The position numbers and the translations under genes are program-made. From positions 1 through 22,980 of the IMG/VR virus record IMGVR_UViG_3300024432_000071: a DNA stretch of 22,980 nt; one strand, 5' to 3'. The DNA comes from a virus. This document shows, piece by piece, positions 17,163 through 22,798 of the stretch. The notes beneath the pieces are model-generated. The model did no database searches and was not told where the DNA came from. It was given only the letters and a program-made list of their open reading frames with translations. The first letter of the stretch is position 1; every line of letters starts with the position of its first letter.

Positions 17163-17332
17163 TATTTTTTTGGTTCAAGTTCCGCTGGTTTTTGCGGTGC
17201 TTTTGTTTCTACAATAGGAGTAATTTGCGCCAACAATTGAGTCACTTGTTCTAATGACACTGGCAAACTCGGTGTCTTAGAAAAGTAATTCACCATAAAG
17301 TTTCTTGCGTTTTCAGTTATTTTATATTCCAT
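17162..17332 (-). CDS. Small protein of unknown function
   Basis: A 56-aa protein. The ATG at 17332 is chosen because GAGGA lies nine bases upstream; the frame is open to 17362, but that upstream start has no ribosome site. An N-terminal helix (TENARNFMVNYF) and a second helix (SLEQVTQLLAQITPIVE) precede a Lys/Pro/Glu-rich tail. Unknown function. Its ribosome site abuts the 10-bp inverted repeat at 17351-17395. Confidence 0.65.
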   Translation of the reverse strand: MEYKITENARNFMVNYFSKTPSLPVSLEQVTQLLAQITPIVETKAPQKPAELEPKK

Positions 17333-17350
17333 TATCTTTTCCTCTGTTTG

Positions 17351-17395
17351 TTTAAGTAACATTATTTAAAAATCCATTATGTTGCGTTACTTAAA
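17351..17395. repeat. Perfect 10-bp inverted repeat in the gap after the fiber gene
   Basis: TTTAAGTAAC (17351-17360) and its exact reverse complement (17386-17395) flank 25 AT-rich bases. The pair fills the 82-base gap between the fiber stop (17415) and the next start (17332). No U-run follows on either strand, so it is not a classical terminator. An mRNA processing or stabilising hairpin is possible. Confidence 0.7.
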
Positions 17396-17414
17396 ACAAC
17401 ATGATGAAATTCTT

Positions 17415-19253
17415 TTAAGTTGAGCCTACATATTCAACATTTAATGTTGCATACTCCATCGTAATTTCTACACCACCACCACTATCGTGTCGTACTCTTA
17501 GATCTAAATCCACTGGTACACTCGGTACATCAATGAGATCATTAAAACCCATATTATTAACGTCTGTGTTAGTTGTAAGTTTTTGTTTGAAGTGTAAATT
17601 GGTTTTTGCTACTCCATCCAAAAACGCCACCCCTTCCCAGACGACATTAGCAAATTCAGAAAGTGCGCAGCATCTTCCTACCACGCGATATTTTCCAGTT
17701 TTGGTTATGGTGATTTTATTATTCGTCTGGTCGCTCGTGCAGTTGGAATTCTCGCCGTTTGTCGTAAATGCTGTAGTCTTGACATAACTCGCGCCAGTCG
17801 CAATCTCCTGTGCCGCAGAACCACCTGTAACATAAATCGAAGCGAAAACTCCAGGTTGGGCTATGTAATGATCGAAATCAAAGTAGGCTTCATCTTCCCA
17901 CCACCTGATATACCCATTATTATTCTCGCCATCAAATCCCAAACGATAGTCAACACCTGCTGCACTATTGCCGATCAAAAGAGTGTTAGACGCGGAAATT
18001 AACCTTAAGTCACCGCCAGAAGTTTCTATTGTGCTGCTATAAATCCTAACGTTATCTATTGCAACTTTGCCGTTTAAACCTGCGGTTAATGTGATATCGT
18101 TGTTATCAGCAGAAGTCAATACAATGGCTGCCTCAGATATTAAATTTAAATCATTACTAAAATCACTACTGATCGTATCGCCGGAAAGAGTTAAGCTATT
18201 TATTCGTACCATTCCAAACGTTCCGCTGGGGGTCAAATAAATACTATTGTTTTCTGGTGTGGTCAAAGTAATGTGAGCAGCAGAAGTAAGAAGCATATTT
18301 CCGCTGGTAGTTATAAGAGTATTTCCATCAAGATTAAGATTATCTACGGTTAAATCAGTTACAGCAGCAACTACACCACCATCAAATGTCACACTTTCGA
18401 TTGTAATATTTTTGCCAGTATAGGCAGTAAGCGTTGTGTCGCTATCGGAAATCGCAACTAACGTTTTACCATCGAAGTCCCAATGACTATTAATTATTAT
18501 ATGATCAGCCGGATTATCTGGGGTTATATTTATATTGTTGCCTGTGCTGGACGATAAAGTACTTCCGTTTAGAGTAAGGTTATCAACTATAACCTGACCG
18601 AAACGCACATCATTACTGGTTGCTAAATACTGATCGGATAAAGGTGTGCCACCTACTGAAGGATAATTTGTTGATTCGATATCAGTCGCCCAAATTTTAT
18701 TTATTCTTATAAGAGTATCCCCAATATCATCACCAAGGTTTGCAGGCTTAAGAAACGGAGTGCCTACTGTGTCTCTATCCCAGGTATTTTCATCTCCGAT
18801 TGCAGCCCAAACCGCAGCACCAGTCGGAATCTGATCGTCTGTACTTGCTCCTGAAATACTTGTAACAATTTCGTTGACTGACAATCCGCCAGTTACAAAT
18901 TGCACTCTATTAACAAATAGATTCGGCATATGAATATTACTTGTAACTGCATCAATATTTAAATCACCGCTTGTAGTTGTAATAAGAGAACCGCCAATAT
19001 TTACTGTAATATCGCCTACCCTTAATCCATCCTCAATATCAAGATCTGTAAACCAACCCTTGGTTATTCGCGCACCAGTCGCGCCGATATCATCCGCTGC
19101 TGTCTGTGGTATTAAATAATTTGGGGTGCCGGTAACTCTTCTAATTTGCAAGGCATTCCATGTAGCCAAAGTTGTCGGTACGTTTAAGTTAGTTGCTGAT
19201 ACATCAACAACAGTCGCAACCTCCATTTGTTCTGGTCTAGTTTTATCTCCCAT
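17415..19253 (-). CDS. Fiber protein with beta-repeats and a C1q-like C-terminal domain
   Basis: A 612-aa protein, ATG 19253 after AAGGA. The N-terminal part has two units of the fiber motif 'DDIG...RI.K.W.TDI' (around residues 53-72 and 171-192). From about 220 to 440 there are short imperfect beta-repeats of the type 'SGNMLLTSAAHITLTTPENN' alternating with 'VDNLNLDGNTL', typical of trimeric beta-helical fibers. The last 130 residues (ATGASYVKTTAFTTNGENSN through TITKTGKYRVVGRCC to YATLNVEYVG) look like a jelly-roll of the C1q/TNF type often found at fiber tips. It is probably a receptor-binding or virion-surface fiber. It lies upstream of the portal rather than after the tail genes. Confidence 0.75.
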   Translation of the reverse strand: MGDKTRPEQMEVATVVDVSATNLNVPTTLATWNALQIRRVTGTPNYLIPQTAADDIGATGARITKGWFTDLDIEDGLRVGDITVNIGGSLITTTSGDLNIDAVTSNIHMPNLFVNRVQFVTGGLSVNEIVTSISGASTDDQIPTGAAVWAAIGDENTWDRDTVGTPFLKPANLGDDIGDTLIRINKIWATDIESTNYPSVGGTPLSDQYLATSNDVRFGQVIVDNLTLNGSTLSSSTGNNINITPDNPADHIIINSHWDFDGKTLVAISDSDTTLTAYTGKNITIESVTFDGGVVAAVTDLTVDNLNLDGNTLITTSGNMLLTSAAHITLTTPENNSIYLTPSGTFGMVRINSLTLSGDTISSDFSNDLNLISEAAIVLTSADNNDITLTAGLNGKVAIDNVRIYSSTIETSGGDLRLISASNTLLIGNSAAGVDYRLGFDGENNNGYIRWWEDEAYFDFDHYIAQPGVFASIYVTGGSAAQEIATGASYVKTTAFTTNGENSNCTSDQTNNKITITKTGKYRVVGRCCALSEFANVVWEGVAFLDGVAKTNLHFKQKLTTNTDVNNMGFNDLIDVPSVPVDLDLRVRHDSGGGVEITMEYATLNVEYVGST

Positions 19254-19264
19254 TTTTCACATCC

Positions 19265-19948
19265 TTATGATAAAAAATTCGTTGTCTGGTAAAGATACAC
19301 AAACTCAAATGGTTGTCCTGCAATCAAAGTTGCGCCTGTACCTGTCGAAATATATAAATCGCCATCATCAACATGTCCTGCAGCAGGTATAAACACATCG
19401 CATTTCGTCTGTGGGTCTTGTAAATTATTTCCATCAGGAACCCATGAGTCCACAATACCGCTTAATTTAACCATTAATCGGGGGATTACAATTTGACGTG
19501 CGCTGTCTAAGCCGAGTTGTGCTGCTGTGACTTTTAGATTATTCGCTGCGGCTGGCATTGTTCCTGGATAAGTACCTTTGTATAAGCCAACTACCGGAGC
19601 CTCAGAGTTATATTTGATAATTAGTGTATCGCCAACAATTAATACGGGAGAACCTCCCCATGTGAATGCTGTACCTGTGAATGAATATTTGCTTGATACC
19701 TGTCCTTTACCATTTAAAAGTACAAGCACTGCGGCATCACCGCTAGGAATAGCTGATAAAGTAAATGCTATTTGTCCGGCGGTAGGGGTATATTCGTCTT
19801 TTATACTAGCCACTTTCACATGATCTTTAAATTGTGCTGCGGTGACTTTTTTAGTTGTCGTATCTGTATTATCAACTATCGCAAGTAAATCAGCGTCCGC
19901 AACCGCTGGAAGCGCGTCTAATTGTGTAATCTTCTTATCGCCTGCCAT
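19265..19948 (-). CDS. Fiber-associated structural protein
   Basis: A 227-aa protein with AAGGAG before its start. Its N-terminus KITQLDALPAVADADLLAIV followed by DNTDTTTKKVTAAQFKDHV (5-43) is the widespread leader found at the start of phage fiber and appendage proteins ('KIS.LPALT.LADAD.LPVVD...TKKIT...L'). The remainder is beta-rich: YTPTAGQIAFTLSAIPSGDA, TFTWGG-like turns, and a C-terminal region with repeated Gly/Asp turns. It precedes the 612-aa fiber by 11 bases. It may be a fiber base, connector or second appendage. Confidence 0.65.
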   Translation of the reverse strand: MAGDKKITQLDALPAVADADLLAIVDNTDTTTKKVTAAQFKDHVKVASIKDEYTPTAGQIAFTLSAIPSGDAAVLVLLNGKGQVSSKYSFTGTAFTWGGSPVLIVGDTLIIKYNSEAPVVGLYKGTYPGTMPAAANNLKVTAAQLGLDSARQIVIPRLMVKLSGIVDSWVPDGNNLQDPQTKCDVFIPAAGHVDDGDLYISTGTGATLIAGQPFEFVYLYQTTNFLS

Positions 19949-19960
19949 GGCTGTGTCTCC

Positions 19961-20137
19961 TTACAAATCTAGCAAGATGTTGTCGCCTGTCTCTTGCAGT
20001 ATTCCAAATCCATTTTCTTGTAATAATCTATCGTCAACTGGTGGTGGTAGGCTTCCTGTTAATCCCGTACCTTTCCAGTACAACGCCTTAAACGGTGTCC
20101 ACCAGAACTTAATACCTTTGTATAAGCTCTTAATCAT
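19961..20137 (-). CDS. 58-aa small phage protein with terminal 'ENGFGILQETGDNILLDL'
   Basis: A small gene between the 105-aa and the 227-aa genes. The ATG (20137-20135) overlaps the preceding stop by eight bases, with no clear Shine-Dalgarno, so coupling is likely. It begins MIKSLYKGIKFWWTPFKALY, a basic aromatic segment, and ends QENGFGILQETGDNILLDL. The end resembles the repeated 'ENG...L.ETG..LL' strand pattern found in phage head or appendage genes. Its size, exact packing between neighbours and sensible amino-acid pattern support it. The role is probably structural, but this is unproved. Confidence 0.6.
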   Translation of the reverse strand: MIKSLYKGIKFWWTPFKALYWKGTGLTGSLPPPVDDRLLQENGFGILQETGDNILLDL

Positions 20138-20447
20138 AAAACGCTACGCTTATATCCATGTCGTTGCGTGAGATAAAATGCAGAACGCTTACATCTGTGA
20201 CATCAATCGCATCAAACGCTATGACGTTATCGTTTTGAGTCCAGCTACCTGTCGGTAACGCAGCAGTACCATCAGCACAGAATATCCAGTAATCATCACC
20301 GGATATCAGCGCACGAGTAGCACCCGTCGGTACATTTAACGTTGTCTCTGTTGCCGCAGTCAAACGGTATGTATAACCTGCATCTGTCGGCTTAATCACA
20401 TATAACGCAACTGACGTTATATCCCTTGCACTTACTAGTTGTTGCAT
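20130..20447 (-). CDS. Small beta-rich protein, probably structural
   Basis: A 105-aa acidic protein with AGGAGA ahead of ATG 20447. Alternating hydrophobic strands (SVALYVIKPTDAG, YRLTAATETTLNVPTGATRA, YWIFCADGTAALP, SVLHFISRNDMDISVAFYD) suggest a beta-sandwich. It stands first in the run of virion-surface-like genes (this, 58 aa, 227 aa, 612 aa). Family not recognised; a decoration or appendage part is inferred from context. Confidence 0.65.
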   Translation of the reverse strand: MQQLVSARDITSVALYVIKPTDAGYTYRLTAATETTLNVPTGATRALISGDDYWIFCADGTAALPTGSWTQNDNVIAFDAIDVTDVSVLHFISRNDMDISVAFYD

Positions 20448-20459
20448 TGTCTAAATCTC

Positions 20460-20639
20460 CTATTTATTACTCATTCCAATAGCTTTCGCCTGTAATATCT
20501 TCGCTTTGCGTAATGATATATTGCGTCTTTTCGCAAGCGTTCTAATGCCCTTAGCGCGTGTTGCACTCGGCTTTGTTTTGATTAGCTCGCCAATATTAAA
20601 CGAGCGAACCTGCTTTGATTTTCCCTGCTTTAATGGCAT
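20460..20639 (-). CDS. Small basic phage protein (MPLKQGKS-type)
   Basis: A 59-aa gene overlapping the end of the 96-aa gene by 44 bases in another frame. ATG 20639 has AAGGA eight bases upstream. The product begins MPLKQGKSKQVRSFNIGELI and continues KTKPSATRAKGIRTLAKRRN with a basic C-terminal helix; it has very many Lys/Arg and almost no acidic residues. It resembles the small 'MPL.KGKS...S.NI..L.......QA.AIAL..A' proteins common in phage genomes, whose function is unknown to me. Strong basicity is compatible with nucleic-acid binding. Confidence 0.6.
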   Translation of the reverse strand: MPLKQGKSKQVRSFNIGELIKTKPSATRAKGIRTLAKRRNISLRKAKILQAKAIGMSNK

Positions 20640-20886
20640 CTTCTAATTCCTTTTTCGAAGGTATCCTAAAATTCTCAAGCAAATAATCTAGCGTTACCTT
20701 TTCAGTAGCCCCAGAAAATCGCTTTAAGCTATCTTTAAGTTGTAATGTGTCACCGTTAAATATAATTATCATGTTCGTTTTCTCCTTTCGTCTTCCGTAG
20801 TTTTTCCAATCGTAACTTTTGCAAATAAGGTCTATCTCTGGATCTTTTGCTATTGATTCAGCCAATAACTTTAAGCCCAACTCCAT
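20596..20886 (-). CDS. Small protein of unknown function with two possible starts
   Basis: A 96-aa protein from ATG 20886 (AAGGGG upstream). A second in-frame ATG at 20772 has a better ribosome site (AAGGAG, 20787-20782, nine bases away) and would give a 58-aa product starting MIIIFNGDTLQLKDSLKRFS. Both may be used. The C-terminal half is mixed alpha/beta with TLDYLLENFRIPSKKELEDA. The start overlaps the end of the preceding gene by 29 bases. Family not recognised. Confidence 0.6.
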   Translation of the reverse strand: MELGLKLLAESIAKDPEIDLICKSYDWKNYGRRKEKTNMIIIFNGDTLQLKDSLKRFSGATEKVTLDYLLENFRIPSKKELEDAIKAGKIKAGSLV

Positions 20887-21133
20887 TACTTACCCCTTTC
20901 AATTTAAAATCCTTCACATAGTTTAAAAACTCTAGTTGTGCAGTTAGTTTGTCAATCCCTGCGAGCCTTAACTTATTTAATACGCCTGTGCATTCCCATC
21001 TCTTAAACTTAATCAGCCTACTTTTCGTAAACTTAATCTTAGTAGCAACCCGTCTGATGTTATTTAGATTAAACTTACGTTCTAGCTGTTTATAATCCGT
21101 GGTGTAATCCCATGTGTACGCGTAGTCTTTCAT
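20858..21133 (-). CDS. Small basic protein of unknown function
   Basis: A 91-aa protein, start chosen at ATG 21133 (MKDYAYTWDYTTDYKQ) with AAGGAAAAGG upstream; a GTG at 21166 is possible but has no ribosome site. It is rich in Lys/Arg, Leu and aromatic residues: a central segment NIRRVATKIKFTKSRLIKFK and a C-terminal helix LTAQLEFLNYVKDFKL. Its charge suggests RNA or DNA binding, or HNH-like small phage proteins, but the required His/Asn motif is absent. It overlaps the previous gene by 44 bases. Confidence 0.55.
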   Translation of the reverse strand: MKDYAYTWDYTTDYKQLERKFNLNNIRRVATKIKFTKSRLIKFKRWECTGVLNKLRLAGIDKLTAQLEFLNYVKDFKLKGVSNGVGLKVIG

Positions 21134-21296
21134 TAAACCTTTTCCTTTTCGTACACGTAAGGTCACCTGCTACTTTGCCTAATTGAGCCACGATAGCTAC
21201 AAACTGAACATCGTTATCAACTTCAATTAATCCCGTTAATTTCTCATAAATAACCGCTAATTCTTCAAAAACTTGCTTTAACTCTGCGTCTGCCAT
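21090..21296 (-). CDS. Small helical protein following the small terminase
   Basis: A 68-aa protein whose ATG shares a base with the stop of the probable small terminase (TAATG), with AGAGGG upstream. Two helices (AELKQVFEELAVIYEKLTGLI and VQFVAIVAQLGKVAGDL) are followed by a basic C-terminal tail (TKRKRFNERLRVHMG). Function unknown; coupling to the terminase suggests a packaging or DNA-binding helper. Confidence 0.6.
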   Translation of the reverse strand: MADAELKQVFEELAVIYEKLTGLIEVDNDVQFVAIVAQLGKVAGDLTCTKRKRFNERLRVHMGLHHGL

Positions 21297-21859
21297 TACT
21301 TCTTACCCTCTTTCAGCTCATCTCTGAACGCTATTGCTTGTGCTAACATTGACTTAACCTCTGTGTTCTCGTCAGTCTTGACTACCGTGCCGATTATGTT
21401 CGCCATTTGCTCGCCTTCTTTCACTGATATCTTGCCATCTAATATCGCTGTTAGGACTTTTGCTATAATCTCGAGTGGAGTGTCCTTTTTGGAATCAATG
21501 TTAAGATCATCATATGATTTCAGGCGAGTAAATCGCGAATAAGTCTCTGGATCTCTGCGTTCCATCAGCGTCATTGCAGCTTGCCAATTCTTAGGGTCTT
21601 TACCCGCTAGATTCACGCAATCAACAAGCGAACGCATGTAAGTAGCTTTCGCTTTGTCCATAGCTAATGATAATTTGATATAAACGCTTTCAGAAGGGGA
21701 TTTTTCAGCTCGGATATCTTTTAGAGCCATAGCACGCCAGTGTCTGCCAGTATATTTATTAATTCCGGCTAATAAGTAAGCATCACGGAAAGACGTACCT
21801 GTCTTAACAAACTCACAAATTGAATCTATTACATCCTCCGTAATATTCACGTGCTGCAT
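21296..21859 (-). CDS. Probable terminase small subunit
   Basis: A 187-aa protein starting at ATG 21859 after AAGGG. The N-terminus has a helix-turn-helix-like DNA-recognition region (ICEFVKTGTSFRDAYLLAGI then NKYTGRHWRAMA, 14-45). The segment SVYIKLSLAMDKAKATYMRS and the W-containing block PKNWQAAMTLMERRDPETYS (88-107) match the 'A..WLLERR.P..F' element typical of phage small terminases, where the large subunit or central oligomerisation domain follows. It should recognise phage DNA for packaging. It is the first gene of the minus-strand late operon. The large subunit is not beside it and not elsewhere in the window, so a general helix-turn-helix regulator is a weaker alternative. Confidence 0.65.
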   Translation of the reverse strand: MQHVNITEDVIDSICEFVKTGTSFRDAYLLAGINKYTGRHWRAMALKDIRAEKSPSESVYIKLSLAMDKAKATYMRSLVDCVNLAGKDPKNWQAAMTLMERRDPETYSRFTRLKSYDDLNIDSKKDTPLEIIAKVLTAILDGKISVKEGEQMANIIGTVVKTDENTEVKSMLAQAIAFRDELKEGKK

Positions 21860-21952
21860 AAAATTTGTCCCTTTTCATGCTTTTGAAGACAACTAATATA
21901 ACTAAGCTAATTAAGCTAATACTTTCATTAATTCAATCACTTATAAGTTAAT

Positions 21953-21981
21953 GTTATAGCATAGGTTGATAGAAAGCGCAA
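21953..21981 (-). promoter_or_regulatory. Leftward promoter of the late operon
   Basis: Minus strand: TTGCGC (21981-21976), 17-base spacer, TATAAC (21958-21953) with an extended -10 TG one base before it. The predicted start is near 21946, inside the palindrome ACTTATAAGT (21939-21948), giving an 87-base leader to the terminase start. A good sigma70 match and the only strong one before the late genes. Confidence 0.65.
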
Positions 21982-21999
21982 GGAAAATTGAAAGAAGTA

Positions 22000-22027
22000 T
22001 TGCAATCAAGATACAAGCCCGTATACT
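22000..22027 (+). promoter_or_regulatory. Rightward promoter 1
   Basis: Plus strand: TTGCAA (22000-22005), 16-base spacer, TATACT (22022-22027). Predicted start about 22034, at the dyad TGTCAC/GTGACA. It is followed within 40 bases by a terminator-like hairpin. The -10 lies inside the CCCG/CGGG inverted repeat (22018-22032), which shares a 15-base motif with rightward promoter 2. Confidence 0.5.
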
Positions 22028-22032
22028 GCGGG

Positions 22033-22048
22033 TGTCACTTTTGTGACA
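22033..22048. repeat. Dyad TGTCAC-TTTT-GTGACA at the rightward start point
   Basis: A perfect 6-bp inverted repeat with a four-base centre, covering the predicted start site of rightward promoter 1. Plausible as an operator for a dimeric repressor such as the helix-turn-helix protein encoded at 22785-22967, or as a 5' RNA hairpin. Confidence 0.6.
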
Positions 22049-22052
22049 AGGG

Positions 22053-22073
22053 AATGCTCGAAAGAGTATTTTT
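22053..22073 (+). terminator. Short hairpin terminator close to rightward promoter 1
   Basis: A 7-bp stem AATGCTC/GAGTATT (one G-U pair) with a GAAA tetraloop (22060-22063) runs directly into five U residues (22069-22073). It lies about 20-40 bases after the predicted start of rightward promoter 1, so it would end a very short transcript unless bypassed. Confidence 0.6.
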
Positions 22074-22101
22074 AGTCCATAATTTGTTATTCTAGTTAGT
22101 T

Positions 22102-22145
22102 AAGGTCGCTTATATATCCTTGAAAGAATCAAAGTAAGCGACCTT
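22102..22145. repeat. Perfect 11-bp inverted repeat
   Basis: AAGGTCGCTTA (22102-22112) and its exact reverse complement (22135-22145) surround 22 bases that themselves contain TTGA/TCAA. No U-run follows on either strand. A long-stem RNA hairpin, processing site or protein-binding dyad is possible. Confidence 0.75.
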
Positions 22146-22220
22146 CACACTTTCGTAGTATTTTTCTTGTACATTTCCTACACTTTTCACAAGTTATTTC
22201 AAATTATTTGTATTTCTTTG

Positions 22221-22249
22221 TTGACATAACCCGCAGGATGCGGTATCAT
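22221..22249 (+). promoter_or_regulatory. Rightward promoter 2 (early operon)
   Basis: A perfect TTGACA (22221-22226), exactly 17 bases, then TATCAT (22244-22249). The spacer holds the inverted repeat CCGCA-GGA-TGCGG (22231-22243). Predicted start near 22256, 37 bases before the first small early gene. The best sigma70 promoter in the window. Confidence 0.8.
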
Positions 22250-22270
22250 GTAATTGTATCGTTGTGATAC
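22243..22270. promoter_or_regulatory. Candidate operator half-sites around the early start point
   Basis: GTATCA (22243-22248) overlaps the -10 box; GTATC (22256-22260) and its reverse complement GATAC (22266-22270) flank five bases just after the predicted start. Repeated half-sites over -10 and +1 are what a Cro/CI-type regulator would use. Assignment is by position and symmetry only. Confidence 0.45.
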
Positions 22271-22292
22271 GCAATAAATAAGGGAGCAGAAA

Positions 22293-22466
22293 ATGGATAT
22301 TAAAATGGGTGAAAATCAATTTCGAGTAAAGGCAGCTAAATTTGGCTTAAATGTTTGGATATTAGACGAGAGAGACAGCACATATCATTTAATAGCTAAT
22401 TTAGCAATGGACAAAAACTCTAGCGAAGAAGAAATTACGCAACAACTTACTTATTATCAAAATTAA
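22293..22466 (+). CDS. Small early protein of unknown function
   Basis: A 57-aa protein, ATG 22293 after AAGGGAG, and the first gene behind rightward promoter 2. It begins MDIKMGENQFRVKAAKFGLN with alternating strands (VWILDERDSTYHLIANLAMD) and an acidic C-terminal helix (SSEEEITQQLTYYQN). No family recognised. Regular spacing with the next three genes shows an early operon. Confidence 0.7.
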   Translation: MDIKMGENQFRVKAAKFGLNVWILDERDSTYHLIANLAMDKNSSEEEITQQLTYYQN

Positions 22467-22483
22467 ACTAAGGAGTACAGATT

Positions 22484-22636
22484 ATGGATACTGAAACGCT
22501 AAAAGAAACGCTAACAGATGAGGAGCTAACGCTGTTAACAAGACTTACTCTTTTAATAACTTTTAGAAATAATAAAAAAGATGATGATAACTTAACATAT
22601 TTAATAAAAAAACTTAAAATTAAATACAAGGAGTAA
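22484..22636 (+). CDS. Small early protein of unknown function
   Basis: A 50-aa protein, ATG 22484 with AAGGAG eight bases upstream. Two helices: an acidic-to-hydrophobic one (DTETLKETLTDEELTLLTRL, then TLLITF) and a basic C-terminus (DDDNLTYLIKKLKIKYKE). Its stop codon is just downstream of the next gene's ribosome site. Unknown function. Confidence 0.65.
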   Translation: MDTETLKETLTDEELTLLTRLTLLITFRNNKKDDDNLTYLIKKLKIKYKE

Positions 22637-22642
22637 TAAATC

Positions 22643-22798
22643 ATGGGAATAGAAATGTGTGAACGGTGCAATAGTTTAATAGATACCGATTCCGAAGAAA
22701 TGTTTGAATCACTAGACAAAAAATACGATTCTGTTTGTGATTCATGCGCACAAGATGAATATGAAGATGCAGAGGATGGATATTATGAACAAGCTTAA
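22643..22798 (+). CDS. Small early zinc-ribbon-like protein
   Basis: A 51-aa very acidic protein, ATG 22643 after AAGGAG. It has two CxxC pairs: C6-C9 (CERC) and C32-C35 (CDSC), 22 residues apart, the spacing of a treble-clef or zinc-ribbon metal site. The rest is Asp/Glu-rich (DEYEDAEDGYYEQA), mimicking nucleic acid charge. Possible roles are a zinc-binding regulator or host-protein inhibitor. It overlaps the next gene by 14 bases. Confidence 0.65.
   Translation: MGIEMCERCNSLIDTDSEEMFESLDKKYDSVCDSCAQDEYEDAEDGYYEQA

Larger units (their letters stand above)
21860..22292. promoter_or_regulatory. Divergent control region between late and early operons
   Basis: A 433-base AT-rich stretch without a supported gene. 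It contains a leftward promoter (21953-21981), two rightward promoters (22000-22027, 22221-22249), a tandem 9-base TAAGCTAAT repeat (21903-21920), a 10-bp palindrome ACTTATAAGT at the leftward start point (21939-21948), a 16-base dyad (22033-22048), a hairpin terminator (22053-22073) and an 11-bp inverted repeat (22102-22145). Bases 22146-22220 are AT-rich with nothing further recognised. Confidence 0.75.

Noticed and set aside
17379-17402. ATGTTG/CAACAT inverted repeat near the fiber stop
   Set aside because: Only six bases per arm and overlapping the longer perfect 10-bp repeat, which better explains the symmetry.
21134-21166. GTG start for the 91-aa gene at 21166
   Set aside because: No Shine-Dalgarno; ATG 21133 has AAGGAAAAGG just upstream.
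22468-22719. Minus-strand open frame opposite the early genes
   Set aside because: Serine-rich low-complexity product without a ribosome site, opposite well-supported plus-strand genes.
22737-22784. Extended N-terminus of the helix-turn-helix protein
   Set aside because: Would overlap most of the zinc-ribbon gene's end with Met/Lys-rich filler; the start at 22785 fits the family's length.
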